Part shown: in pieces, positions 13,050 through 25,613 of the stretch | Layout of the letters: every line of letters begins with the position of its first letter | Position numbering within the stretch: the first letter of the stretch is position 1 | Source: Chionis minor | Lineage: Eukaryota; Chordata; Aves; Charadriiformes; Chionididae | Direction of reading: 5' to 3' | DNA length: 64,000 bases | Assembly: GCA_013398295.1 (NCBI GenBank) | Contig: VZSF01009040.1 | Location: forward strand, 186,001 to 250,000 | Notes under the pieces: generated by a model | Databases searched by the model: none | Told to the model about the DNA's origin: nothing | The model's input: the letters and a program-made list of their open reading frames with translations, nothing else | Translations under genes and position numbers: made by a program

Positions 13050-15207
13050 AAATATTTGACAGCAAAGTTATGCACATATATTCTTTTTCTTTTATTAATT
13101 TATGATTTTTCTTAATCAGATGTGCTGTAAAATGTGAAGCAAAAAGGAGTACTCGTCTTGGCTTATCTTTGCTCCCATGCAGGCATTCCTGAGCTTGAGC
13201 ACACAGGTGTTGAAGGTTACTTTGATAGCGTCTCCTTTCAGTAACGCCCCGCCAGGGCTCGGGACTCATCTGCTCCTTTGATTAAACACTCAGGGCAGCA
13301 GCATCTTCTATCAATATTTAGGCGGTTTTGGGATTTCAGGTGCTATCACGATGAACCTAAATGTGACCTAAACTGACCCCAAAGCAGCTTGAGGCGGAAA
13401 TGGCTTTTTATTTTCTTGAATTGTGTTTGAAGTTGTGATTGTTCTTTGAAGCATATTTAAATTAACAACCACTGCATTTTCTTGACAATACTGGTAGAGA
13501 TAGGGTGGGATTTCCATTATTGTGGCCTGGTTTTCGATCATTTCTCGGTTACAGTGATGTTGATGAATGAACATTGCCAAGAAATGATATTTTAAAACAT
13601 TAGTTTTGCCACGTTGATGACACAGTGGAACAATGATGATTACCAGTGCTGATGTTTAATTTAAAACTGTCTAAAAATTTTGTACTTGACCCCTTCATAT
13701 CAAGGTGAACTTGAGGCATGCTTAGTCTATGCAGGTTTCACAGGCAGTCGCAGCAATAGTGTCAGTGTTAGATTTATTTTGCAGGCTAAATGATCATTTT
13801 ATATATTCACTAGACCTACTCAGGGCTACAAAAGCAAACTCCTTCCAGTTGAATTTTCATGCAAATATCTTTATTTGTAGTATAAAACATTAGAGCAACT
13901 AGGTACTCTTGTGTAAATTAGTAGCACTGTTTATAAATATCTCTGCAATTGAAAGCAGCAGAAGTACCAGATGTGTAATTACATTAGCACAGATATTGTA
14001 CAGAAAGCTGCTTCTGTGAAACAGAAACAAGCTTAATGTGAAAATCTTTGCTTTTGAGAGCATGCATGCTATGCACATCATTAACCTGCTAATTAAATCT
14101 ATTAAGGGCTACATTTTTTGAGGCCTTGTTAAATGATTACTTACGTAGGAGAAGGTTTGTTTCTAAAAATCTTCAGTTGCAAAGTGTGGGCTAACATTGT
14201 AAAAGCAGATGCTTAAGTTTGGATGTGAAATATGCATACAGCATATGTGCATCTGTAACTGATATTTTTCCGTGTTACCATCCTTTTACTTCAAAAAATC
14301 ATTGCGTGATATCTTTTATGGCAACAGTGACCAGATTTCCAAGTTCAAAATCTTGGCTCAGCAAACAGCCCCAGGAGAATACCTGAATGCTCCCTGCACC
14401 CTGCTACATCTCTTACTGGTTTTCAAAGGAAGCACAGGTCTGTGCTGACAATGTCATCCTCAGCATATATATTCTCAGCTGTTTAAACATCTCAAAGGAT
14501 GAGGTTTTTATCCTTTGTGCTGAAACTTGTGAAAACGTCTTGTAGAGGTGCCTGTCTGTTAGGATTTCAGTGATAGCTGAAGACTGTTCAGAAATATGTA
14601 ACCACTATAAATTCAGAATAACGTGAGCAAAACATCTGCAAAAAATGTGGTGAAGGTCTACCAGTATTGTGAGGCTGACCTCGGAATAATTTTAGGGTGC
14701 AGTTTAATGTTTGAATACTTCCATCTTTAAATTATGTGGACTGACGTTCTGTTTACAGTTTTCTTTACTTCAGCAGTGTAGATTTTAAAATGCCCCAAGC
14801 CCTCTGCCCCTTCCCCTAAACATGCTTGTTGCCACCCCGGGACCATGGGCTCACCCTCTGCCCGCTGCAGGACTTGCAACTCTTGGGCTCATGTTAATGG
14901 ACTGACACAGATTTATGGCCAAGACTACAGTCCTCTCTTTTCTGTCTATCCTTACAGCGTTACTGGTTTTTGCCTGGGAAAATGAACTTAAATGGAAAAG
15001 AAAAAACAGAATTAAAAAAATAAAACAAGTAGAAAATTGCCTTTTATATTGTAATGCTGTATTGCCCCAGCACTAGGTTTTGTTGCTCTTATTTGGGAGG
15101 TAGGTCTGCAGAGGAGCACCGCAGTGGAGGGGCTGTTTCCCTGGATGGGGTGTAGTTGAATGCCGAGTCCTGTCCTCCAGCAACTAAATATGTCTAAGGT
15201 GCTAGTT

Positions 15208-15236
15208 AAAAAAAAAAAAAAAAAATTAAAAAAAAA
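15208..15236. repeat. Poly(A) tract with a TT interruption
   Basis: Eighteen A, then TT, then a further A run. No retrocopy body with target-site duplication is recognisable next to it. Confidence 0.9.
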
Positions 15237-18200
15237 TTCAAAAGCATCATGAGATAATAGAACCTCTTTGTAAGATCCCTTGATCTCAGTCTGGCCTGGT
15301 GCACAGATCTTAATCTGACGGTATTTTGCTTTCCCTCACCTGCATGTGTAGTCATTTGGAACAATGCCTGGCAAAATTTGACTCCAGATGGGATGGAGAT
15401 TTTTCTTTCTTCCCATACCTATCTAGGTATGCTGTGCTCACTTATATTTTGTAATTCTCGTCACAAAATTCCCAAGATTTTTCTAATTTTAACACCTGCA
15501 AGTCTGAACGATGTAATGTGATCATGTTTTCTGAGTGCAAACTCAAGTATTTTAGTTATTCTCTTCTGTTCTTCTGGATCATGCAATCAAGAAGCTGAAT
15601 TTATGATGTGATGGGAGATTATTTCAATTTGGAAATTAACGTCTTTGTCATTGCCTTCCTTTTATATTAATTCCCCCTCTCCCAGTTGAATTTTTGTGAG
15701 TTGGATCTAGTTACTTAGGGTTTGGTGGGGTTTTTTTGTGGTTGTGGGGGTTTTTTTGGACGTGCCTTTTTCTTTTTTTTCTTTTATTTACTATATGCCT
15801 GTCATTCCTCCCTGAAGTAAAAACCACTTGCATCTTAAAGCCGTTCATCCTGATTTACGCTGTCTGGAAACTTAAGCTCTTTGGCCCTCTTAGATTGATT
15901 AGATGCTGCTCAACGCTCAGCCGTTCCTCCTGTCAGCAGACTGTGCTCACAGCGGCTGCGAGATGAGCAGATTGATTTACTGCTGGAGAACACTTATCAT
16001 TCGAAAACTTTGGCATAGCTGCTCGTAGCGTTTATTTCTGCCCAGCTTTTTCCAGGTATTGCAGAGAATTGTACTTTTCCAAAATACTTTCCCTCTAGAA
16101 TTTGGAGCCCTTGAGAAGAGTGTCTAGAGTAAATTTGAATTTGATTGTAAATAATTGAAAGTGGACAAGTAAAAATGGACTGTAAATAAAAGAAAAAAAG
16201 AAAATGAAATGCCTAGTAAAAGCTGTTTGTATAGTTCTACAATAACCTCTGCCTGGTTTTTATAAAGTTGATTATGCACATATTTAAAAATAGTACTTTT
16301 CCCATGGATTAATTATGCTATCTGTTGCCAGGGAATTGTTATCGTCGGTGTTCTCCGTCTATGCAGAGATACTAATTAGTAGCAGTTTGGGCACCATGGG
16401 AAATCCTGCCCATTGTATAGCTCTTCCATAATGCTTATTAAGAAGAGTGACTGGCTGGCCCATATAGTTGAGAAGGTGTTTCTCTAGAAGTATATTCCAA
16501 GAGCTTCGGGCAGCTGGAGCTTCTGCTATAAGTATATTCCGAGAGTTTCTCCTCCGGAGCAAGCGGAGTGTCCATGGGCAGAAGGGCTGCCCCAGCTGGG
16601 GATCCTCAGAGGTCCCAGCTGGAGAGCATCCCCCGTAACACATCTGGACATCACACCACCTCTGCAGTTAACCCCAGCCAAACTCGGTAGCTCCTCAGTC
16701 TGCAGTTCTGGATTTTAATTCCTTTACCATGGCGTAGTGATCACCATAGTCTCTGGAAAAGTAGGCTGGCTTCTGTGCTGTAGTGGCTTAGAAAGTATGT
16801 ACGTTGGGAATAGCGTGAAGCCGAGCAGAAAAAATGTAGTTCTCCCTTAAAATGATGTCTAGAGGATGCACACATTTGTGTGATTATGTGCATGTGAAGT
16901 GAATTCCAATACTTCAGAAAGGTTTTGCAGGTGTGCAAATTGCTGTGTTATTTCACAACGTCTTCTGTGAAACGATTTTTGTTTTTTGTGGGGGGAAAAA
17001 AAATTACTTAAATTTTTAAAGTTTTGAAAACCAGAACATTGCTATTATGTCAATGAACGAATGTAATTTAAGCTTCATGAAAGAGTAAGAAAATTAGAAA
17101 CCGCAGTTGTCACGATTTGGAAGAAGGGATGGCCAGATGGATGGTCTTTGGTGCCGAACTAATCTAAGAATTGTCTTTGTGTCTCGGAGCCCGAAGACCA
17201 AGCAGATGTTGAACCACTGCCAGTGCATTTTCCCCCAGCTGTCCCACCGAGGCCCCATCTCAGCGCAGTGAACCTTTAACAGCGAATTTTCCGGTGTGGT
17301 TCCTTTAGGAATCCGTCTGCGCTGATCTCGTTTGGTAGGGTTGGTTGCGGAGATGTGGGTGAGGAGATCTCTTCCAGAGCTGAGTGTATCGCCTCTGCAG
17401 GGATCCTACCCATTGCTGGGCTATAAGCAGGAAGGTGGACCTGGAGTGAAACCTGGGCTTTGCATGCTGGAAAAATGACTTTGAGCGACTGCCTATGTGA
17501 AGGGCAGCGAGGGGAAGCCAACCTGTGGAAAAGCAGAAAAAGCCTTGTGGTGTGTGGAACTGGAGTGGGCCTTCTGAATCGCCCGGTTCCTACAGGCAAA
17601 TATGAAGTAATCCCGTTCATAAATGTATTAAGGTCCCTTCCGCTTCCATGCAAATATCAGGATGGACCTCCTCAACCTTTTACTTGGCTGTGCTTGAAGG
17701 GATCTGAGCTTTCCTACGGTTGGAGAGAAGATGTAAAGTAACTAGAGAGAAGGCTGGGGATCAGAAGAAGGTGTTGTGGAGGTGGGTGTCCGGCAAGACC
17801 GGTGTATTTCCTCTGGCTCCCTGCCGGTAAGCCAGGAGGTTTGTGTTGCAGGTGAGGGTGTGTAACTGATGCTGTATCGATTCTGGGTGTTTTTCATGGG
17901 GAAATAATGGTTACTTTTGGGGAATATAAGCCCCAAAGTCAAGGCAGAGTCACTGAAGAAACATTTTTCATCTGCATTTTCGATTGAGGTTACATTTACA
18001 AACACCTTATAAAGGTTGTTATATTTTAAAAGGGATCAGTTTTCACAGATGTTTAGAATTTTAAAAAGGTCAGAGTTTGATTAAAAACATCTCCGTCCTG
18101 GATTATAGGAAGTTATAATCTCACATGCAGTATACTACTCATAGTTGTAACCTGCTGATAACATCTATTTTAACTTTTTGTAGTGTACGTAAATTTATAT

Positions 18201-20548
18201 ACATCATGGCCTCATCTCCTAATGTCAGTTGCTATCAAGGCAAAAAGTCTGTTCTCACAAGCCCTCAAAACGTGTCAGATGAGTATTACAGAAATATTTT
18301 GGAATGTGTGGGTTGTCAGTTGAAAGAAAAGAATATTTTTTCCCTGGGCTGTCTCCGGGGTGTGGGCACATGATTGAGTAGCTCGGCTAATGCAGTTTAC
18401 ATTAGTGCTTAATATTGAGAAGTCCTGCCTTCAGGTGCCAAGGGGTTAGTAAATCACTGAATTTTCATAAACAGCAGTGTTCATTACATTCTGCTGCAGA
18501 ATGTCTTTCTTGCTGGAGTGTGTCTTGAGTGTTACCGCATGTGGATAATAAGGCAAAAACCTGAAATGTAGAATTGGAACAAACTGCTGCATGGCCATAA
18601 GTCACTAAAATCCGCTTTTATTCAGATCTAAAATAAGATGAATAACTAAGTTGCTGAATTACTCATTTGTGCAGGTCATGAAAGTTTAAAAATGGTGCTG
18701 CAGGTATTTAAAATTAATTCCAGGAATCAGAGGAATTTGATATGCCCTGGGTGACACATTGCAAGTAGTACAATAGTCTTTTATTTTGTATAGCATCTTT
18801 CATACAAATTATAGTAGAAAGCGTTTTACTGAATTGCTGTTAATAATAAATAGCAAAATAATTGAGACAGTTAAGTACAGGCAAGGAAGAAAAGCTGTGT
18901 TTTGGCTGAGATGTGGCAATAGATGCAGGGGAGGCATACAGGAGGACTCTTCCAGAAAGCAGAGGAAATCATGCTAACAGCAGCTATACGAATATTACTT
19001 TGTAAAATAAAATACCTAAACGTATCAGGTTTGTTATCCTAGAGTCCATATGGAGTTGGTCCCAAAGATTTTAGCCTGTTTAGTCAGCAAGAAAAGATGC
19101 GACTGGACTGAGGACGCTGACATGGAGAGAGCATGGTATGCAAATGATGCAACTTTAACCAGCATAGTAAGATCTTTGCCTAAATCATTAGAAATATTTT
19201 TCTTAGCATTAAATTGAATGTCTCTGCATCATACTGAAAAAGAAATTTAGTGGTGAGAAAATATGTGGAAGTGCACATGACCTTTGTCAGTTTGGTTCGT
19301 GATAAATAAGTATACATCCGACTCTCATTACGTAATTCTCATAAAATTACATAAAAATTACATAAACCTCATAAAAATGTGTCATACAATAGGTAGAGTG
19401 TTGCTGATAACCAATTCCGGGGAAACCAATTTAGTGGAATTTATTTTTTACCACCGTTACTAATAGTTACAATGAATTGGTTGTAACGCCGCTAGGGATA
19501 AAGCTCATGTGTTGTTTGAATCGGTTGTTATCTCTTCTCAGAAATCATGGAATGAGTTGGAGCTTTCCATTTCATATAAAGACGCTCTGGTGGAAAGATG
19601 CTAGAATGACATCCAAAGTGGTTACATGACATTTCAAGCAGAAGTATGCAATTAAAGTGGACACTGCAGTGATCTTCTGGAGTTACAATGATGTCTGGTG
19701 GAGTTGCTCCTCAGGCAGGCGTTAATGAAGACATACACGGGGATCTTTGTCCAAGAATTAGTCCATTCTGTTTAAAAACAAGTTGTTAAGGTCTAGAACA
19801 ATTGCTCCTTAGTTTGATACTGGAACCGAAAGGAAAAAGTGGAGGACTGTTGCAGTGATTGTCCATTAATTTTTTCAGTGTTCTTTCACTATCAGATTTG
19901 ACTTGGAAAACACCTATTACCTGTTCGAAATAAATTACTAACACAATACTCTACTCAACTGATTGCTAGTCTTGTCCTAAGTTTGCAAATTAGTGCGTAG
20001 CTACAGGGACAGAATAATTGTGGTAGATGCTTATTGTTGAATGAATTCTCAGATGGTGAAATGGTTGCAATTAAGCTAAATGTCACATTAAACAGAGCAT
20101 AATTATTGTAGCAATCCTTATTAAGCAATAAGATACTTGCTAAGCAGCTCTTATTGGGATTCCTGTTCTAGGTATGATGTTTACTGGTGTTTCATTTTGT
20201 CTGTAATCCGTAATTATTGTCTGAATAGCCTGCTTGCCTTATGCTTGTGTGACCTGTATGTCAAAGAGCAGATGTCACTGTATCCTTTCAGACATAATTA
20301 TTGCATAATTGTAGGTAGGTCTTGCAGGCAGGAGAAGCAAAGCAGTGCACACTACATCAAATAAACTACAATTGCAGTGTTATTGCATGCTTTTAATGGC
20401 ATTAGAGAAGCTGTATGGGATGATAATACAATATTCTTTCTGCCAGATAAAAGATGGCAAACAGAACAATGTTTAGTTTTTCTTTATTAAATTGACTTGA
20501 TTTATTAATGCCTTTCATGTCATTATTACCTGCAGTGTTATAGATGTC

Positions 20549-20618
20549 TTGTAAGAGACGGTGGGATGTCTTTGCTTACAGTTTTCCATAAACAAAGACA
20601 TCCCACTGTCTCTCACAA
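20549..20618. repeat. Near-perfect inverted repeat, 26-bp arms and 18-base loop
   Basis: The left arm is 20549-20574 and the right arm 20593-20618. Of 26 pairs, 24 are Watson-Crick; on the plus strand the other two are one G-U wobble and one A-C mismatch, and on the minus strand the roles swap. The core of the left arm is gagacggtgggatgtctttg. The size suits a small hairpin RNA or a palindromic remnant of a DNA transposon. No TA or other duplicated target site is obvious outside the arms. Confidence 0.85.
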
Positions 20619-20854
20619 TTTTTGTACAGGTCAAGAAAGTTTTGCTTAACTTCTTATTTTTAGAAATAGGGATTTGATTCAATTTCTCTTTGCTTTGGTT
20701 GACTAATGGATTTATTTGTGCTGTTGCAGGTTCCTTGGTACTTTGTAGATCTCAGTGATATTTGTTTAATGAAAAAGTTTTTTTGGCGTGGTAGTAAGTC
20801 CTAGCGGACAAAGCCTTACTTTCAGTAAGATGCTCCTTCATGAAGTAATCCAGG

Positions 20855-21140
20855 TCAGAAAGGACCATGGGAGGTCATCTGGTTGAACCTCCTGCTCAGA
20901 GCAGAGTCAACATTGAATTCACACCAGGAAGCCCAGGACTTTGTTCAGTCAGAGCTCAAAAACCTTCAAGGCCGAGATTCTGCTGTCCCTCGGGACAGCC
21001 TGTTCCAAGGGTTATCCTCATAGTGATGAGGTTTTCCCTTATATCCAGCTGGGAACTCCCTTGTTTCAACATACATCTACTGTCTCTCATTCTCCCACCT
21101 GTGATGAGATCAAGCATCCATCCAGTATCTGATTAGGTTG
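20855..21140 (-). mobile_element. Old CR1-like LINE fragment
   Basis: The plus strand reads gtcagaaaggaccatggg, then ggtcatctggttgaacctcc, then gacagcctgttccaa and a degraded version of the usual frame-end block. This is the minus-strand layout of a CR1 3' end but much more diverged than the others, and the terminal octamer repeats are gone. It is probably an old subfamily. Boundaries are approximate. Confidence 0.7.
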
Positions 21141-23924
21141 CAGTGGCTAGGAGACGGATGATATCTATCCTTTATCGCCATCTTTTTGTCCTTTCTGTAG
21201 ACAGATCACTGGGAAGTATGTTTCATTTTGTTTAGTCTCCTGCTTTAGTTACCACTGGCCTCCCTTTCCAGATAGGGAGTTGGGAAGCATCTTTCTGAAG
21301 TTTGGGCTTTTGATGCCTAAATTCCAGTGGCTGTTTAATAAAATGTAGTTCATACTAGTATTCACATTGTGCTGAGATGTTTCTTTTAATTGACTCAGGT
21401 TTATTTCAAGGAAAGTGTAAATTCAACATGACTCTGCTAAAAATAATTAAATTCTAATTATAAAGCAGACTATTGACTGGGAAGTATTTACATCCTTCTC
21501 CTCATTTAAGCTACTGAACAGGATATTTAACTGAGCAATGAAACACTGTGAATAAGTTTACTGCTGCGTTCTGAAGACATCATCAGGAAGTGAAAAAAAT
21601 CTATAGTAATGGGATTTGCATCTAATTTTTAACCTTATTTTTCATGCTGGTTTTTTTCGGTATGCCAAGTACAGGCTATGTTTTTAGCATGGTTGCCACG
21701 GAAGAACTGCAAATTGTGATGTCTCTAACGATAGTGTAATTACTAATGAGTCCTTGCTTACTTTTATTTTTTTTTTGGTAATTTTTCATTCTAAATTCAC
21801 ATCTGATGTTAAATAATGGCCAATACTTGCTTCTGCTGTGTGTCTCTACCCTGTTAATGTAGGGATTAGTAAATCTGCAGCTATTACATAGAGTAGTTCA
21901 TGAGCAAAACACAGAAGTGTATAAAAAGTACTAACGAGACAAATCCTGCGCGGTCACGGAAGGGCAGTGGTAGGTTTGGTAGGTGTAATTTGGCCAGTCC
22001 TCTGCTACAGCTGCTTTATATTACTCCATGGGGGGTTTTTAATGCTACTTTTAATGCTATGTGCTATCCTATGAGATAAGTAATAAATCCTTAATTGGTG
22101 TAATGTGTTTCAAGGTCCTACTGATGAGTAAAATACTGTTACGGTCAATGCTGAAATGAAACAATAATACTCTTGAATTTTTGCTTTAAAAAAAAAAAAA
22201 GGTGAAAACCAAACTTTTCCTATACTGAAACTTCCACATCTCAAAATATTCAGCTGCCTTTGCTGAACTGCTTTGGAGAAATAAATGCTGAAATAAGCTC
22301 ACGATACTATTACGTTGTGATGTTTAGGCTTTGTGGTAGTTACTTTCCTCTGGTAATAAAAAGCCACCTAGTACTTGAGGTTTGAATTTTGACTATTCTT
22401 TTTAGTGAGATGACAGTATATACATAATCCGATATCTGGTTTTGAGTCTTGTTGGCATTTGTATAAGGATATTCTTTTAGATCAAGGTGAGGTATCAAGG
22501 ACAACCATTTAAACTGTCAATGGACCTCTTCATGGAACTGAACTTCAAAAGCATATTTAAAGATTCATTTTTTTTGAATATTCAGTTTTCAAGCATGTGC
22601 GATTCTGTCGAAAGCCTGTCGTTAGTGCTTCGTACAGCTTGTAGAGCACGCTGTAGGCTGATGCTGCCTTTTCCCATTCAAGATGTGTGTCACGGCCAAG
22701 TCCTTACCTTGCACTGCTATCTTCTGGTGTGAAATAGAGGCATAAAAGGGACAAGGATTTTTCGCACAGCCTGAGGGATTCAACAAAGGCTGGAGCTGTC
22801 TAAACCCTGACGGCTCTGAAAACCCCTCTTGGCCCTGCCTGTCCACCATGGGAGAAGGTGCTGGACCGAGGGCAGAGTTGCAATCGTGGCTTGGGGAGTG
22901 AGGGAGGAGGAGCGCCGGCAGAAGGGACGTGGCACGGGATGGGTTGGAGGAGGAGCTCGGCTGTACACAATTCCTGTTTAATTTTCCTCCTTTATTAACA
23001 AGGAAAAAGAACAGGATTTATTTATTTATTTAATTTTAATTTTTGTTACACAATGCCAAACCCCTGTCTCTGGAGGATTAGCTCCTCTGTTCATGGAGAT
23101 GACCAACAAAACTGCCGCCAGCTGAATGAAATACCTGGTATTGCAATTGCAGCCATTACGGGGCTGGTTTTGGGTTTTGTGTGTGTGTTTGGTCCTATGG
23201 TGTAAGCATGTAACTGATTCCAGTAGTTTTAAAAGCAATTTCAAAGGAACCTGACTGGAGTAGCATTTCTTAATATAAATCGAGTTATTTATTGTAAGTA
23301 CGTTTTCTGCCTTGAAAAAATACAAAAGATAGGGTAGTTAAAAGGTATTTTCAAGCAAGAATTACACATGCAATGTTCTTACCGAGTGAAATGGCTCTGT
23401 TACGAGGCATTGGAAAGTTTTTAAAGTTAGAAACAAGATGAGACCCTCTTGAGACGTGATAATCAACATCCCTTTAACATGTTAAGATTCGACCCGAATG
23501 CTTTTTCTCTATATTTTATCTTCAGTTTGCAAGCAATTTTGTACTTTATAGCCCTCAGATTATTTTTTTGGCTTGGTGGATTTTTTTTTTTTGAATAATA
23601 TTGTCACAGAAATATCTTTCTGTTTAGCCTCATCTGATTGCATCCACTTGCAAATCCTCAAATAAGATTCATACGATTACATATATATATGTTTGTGTGC
23701 TCCAGAACTAAAAATGGCATTGCAGGGTTTAATTTCGGTTTCATTTCTCTTCCCAAAGAACTAGCTTTACCACCTCTTATAGTGCCACGTGCCGCAAATG
23801 GAAACGGCTTGCTGGATGTAGGTCCCAGGGTAACTCAGGAGTCGATGCATGCGAGGTGCCTCCTCTGCTCCCAGAGCAGCACCCCGTGGCACCCGTCCTG
23901 CAGCACATATGCCGTCACATCAAG

Positions 23925-24135
23925 GCAGTTCTTCCAGTTCTTCACTCTGAGGGTGGTGAGACACTGGAACAGGCTGCCCGGGGAAGTTGTGGATACTCCG
24001 TCTCTGGAAGTGTTCAAGGCCAGGTTGGATGGGGCTCTGAGCAACCTGGTCTAGTGGGAAGTGTCCGTGCCCGTAGCAGGGAGGTTGGAACCAGATGATC
24101 TTTAAGGTCCCTTCCAACTCTAACCATTCTATGAT
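23925..24135 (+). mobile_element. CR1 LINE 3' end
   Basis: The plus strand carries the end of ORF2 ([20 protein letters not shown], then [14 protein letters not shown]) and the short 3' tail ending in aaccattctatgat. It is 5'-truncated to about 210 bp and lies only about 530 bp upstream of the large THSD7B exon. A 138-codon ORF (23638-24054) is a chance fusion of upstream unique DNA with this fragment. Confidence 0.93.
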
Positions 24136-24664
24136 TTCGAAGAGAGTACGCTCTTATTTTCATAGTATTTATCCTCACCGTTTTATCCCCACAGCTGCTG
24201 ATTCAGCTGCTTCCCAGTGCGGCTTATTTCATTGACTAATTGCTCTATTAAGACTGTTTTCCTCTTATCTAACTTGGACTTTCTTTTCCTATTAGATTAT
24301 TGTTCCTTTATGATCATTTTTATATTAATTTGTACAAGTGAAATTAAATATTCATATTTCCTCAGGCTTTGGGATGCATTTTACTGCTACAGAAACGTGC
24401 CTGGCCTGCCTTTAATTTGAGGTCTTGTGGGGCATTTTTCCCGGCACCCCCTGCCAAGTTTCTCCAACTGGTCTAGTGACGGCAGTACAGTAGGAAAAGA
24501 AATGAATATCAGCTTTTAGGAAGCTTTTAAAGAATTTTAGGGACCGGCTGGTAGGTAGTTACCTTTTAATAGGTGGCAGGGTGTGATTTGGATGCTACTG
24601 GGCAGCAGGATAGACCTCTTGGAGGATTTTCACATGGAATTTCTCAACACTGTCTCTTTTGCAG

Positions 24665-25460
24665 GTCACTGGGGCCGGTGCGTTGGCGACTGTGGCTTGG
24701 GGGGCATTCGGAGTCGGGCCGTCTGGTGCACCCACGCGGAGGGCTGGACAACGTACCACGCGAACTGCCACCAGAAGGACAAACCCGAAAGCCAGAGGAG
24801 GTGCTTTAAAGTCTGCGACTGGCACCTGGAGCTGTTCGAGTGGGAGGTTTCGGGATGGGACAGGTGTGGGCTCGTTCCCGTTGCCGGCGGTGAGGTGGGA
24901 GCCGGGGCTTGCGTCACGGCGCAGCACGGGCTGCAGCGCCGGAGCGTCCGCTGCCTCCAGAAGCTGAACAGAACCGTCGTCGCCAACGAAATATGTGAGT
25001 ATTTCACCCCGCAGCCGCCCGCCGAGCAAGCCTGCCTGGTGCCCTGCCCACGGGACTGCGTCATGTCTGAGTTCTCCGGCTGGTCCGAGTGCGGCACGGG
25101 CTGTGCCAAGGGCTTGCAGCACCGGACGCGGGCGGTCATCGCTCCTCCCCTCTACGGGGGTGCCCCCTGCCCAAATCTGACTGAATCCAGAGCCTGCGGA
25201 GCTCCTGCCTGTCCGCTCGGGGAGGAGGAGCACACCTACAGCCTCCGAGTGGGGTCCTGGGGCAAATGCCGGCTGCCCCATCCTAAGGACATCGACCTGG
25301 TGGGGAGAACTATGCCGGATTTGGGTTCGGACTCTGGAGAGCAAAGCACGCCTGGACCTCGAGGCTCTAAACTCCACCACCGTCCCAGGGAGGTGGAGAT
25401 CGGTTACCAAACCAGGCAGGTCAGGTGTGTAAGGAGCGATGGAAAAAACGCAGCCCTGAG
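24665..25460 (+). CDS. THSD7B: THSD7B exon encoding TSP1 repeats 1-3 and part of 4
   Basis: The acceptor is tctcttttgcag|gt and the donor is ctgag|gtaagg, giving 796 bases. It enters with one codon base supplied by the previous exon and leaves with two bases of a Ser codon. Residues are numbered from the split Gly at 24664. Residues 1-54 are the end of TSP1 unit 1 (GHWGRC, Cys-rich, ending CDWH). Residues 55-132 are unit 2 (FEWEVSGWDRC, CEYF, CLVPCPRDC). Residues 133-193 are unit 3 (SEFSGWSEC, RAVIAPPLYGG). Residues 194-200 begin unit 4. A linker at about 208-245 is rich in charged residues, Ser and Pro, followed by EIGYQTRQVRC. Sequons for N-glycosylation are NRT at 102 and NLT at 171. Unit 3 has Phe where many TSP1 repeats have the first Trp, so no WxxW motif. 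The exon is strikingly GC-rich against its introns. The upstream in-frame Met at 24583 is intronic, so it is not the start. Confidence 0.95.
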
Positions 25461-25591
25461 GTAAGGGTGCTTCGTCTTTCCTTTCATCCCCCAGCGGATT
25501 TGTTTGACGGAGCGCTTGCTCTGCGTGGCAGCACCACAGCAAACTGTTCTTCAGTTTTAAATGCAAATTTCTATGTCTTTTCTTTACAGTC

Positions 25592-25613
25592 TTTTTTTTT
25601 TTTTTTTTTTTTT
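25592..25613. repeat. Poly(T) tract, 22 bases
   Basis: A pure T run 130 bases downstream of the donor of the large THSD7B exon, following a ctttacag string. It is an intronic homopolymer; read on the minus strand it is a poly(A), but no retrocopy body is recognisable beside it. Confidence 0.9.

Larger units (their letters stand above)
1..24664 (+). other. THSD7B: Intron (or 5' flank and intron) upstream of the first recognised exon
   Basis: I see no exon here with a convincing signal peptide or a donor that would supply the single base needed by the 24665 acceptor. The family pattern expected just upstream is a W-K-T-G-like tetrapeptide split at the Gly. Apart from the repeats listed separately, the sequence is AT-rich, with many stops in all frames and only short chance ORFs. 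The phase of the 24665 exon proves that at least one coding exon precedes it, so this stretch is most simply intron 1, with the first coding exon beyond the left edge. Confidence 0.75.

Noticed and set aside
15736..15966. Hydrophobic Met-initiated ORF that looks like a signal peptide
   Set aside because: Hydrophobicity comes from T-rich DNA; there is no cleavage-site context, and no donor in the phase needed for the 24665 exon.
16480..16550. Spaced direct repeat of agtatattcc(a/g)agag
   Set aside because: Only about 14 bases long and about 45 bases apart; not clearly more than chance.
23638..24054. 138-codon plus ORF ending in a CR1 reverse-transcriptase tail
   Set aside because: The N-terminal two thirds is unique noncoding DNA joined by chance to the CR1 fragment.
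24595..25566. 323-codon minus-strand ORF opposite the large THSD7B exon
   Set aside because: It mirrors the GC-rich exon and continues into the intron; no domain is visible. Antisense shadow.
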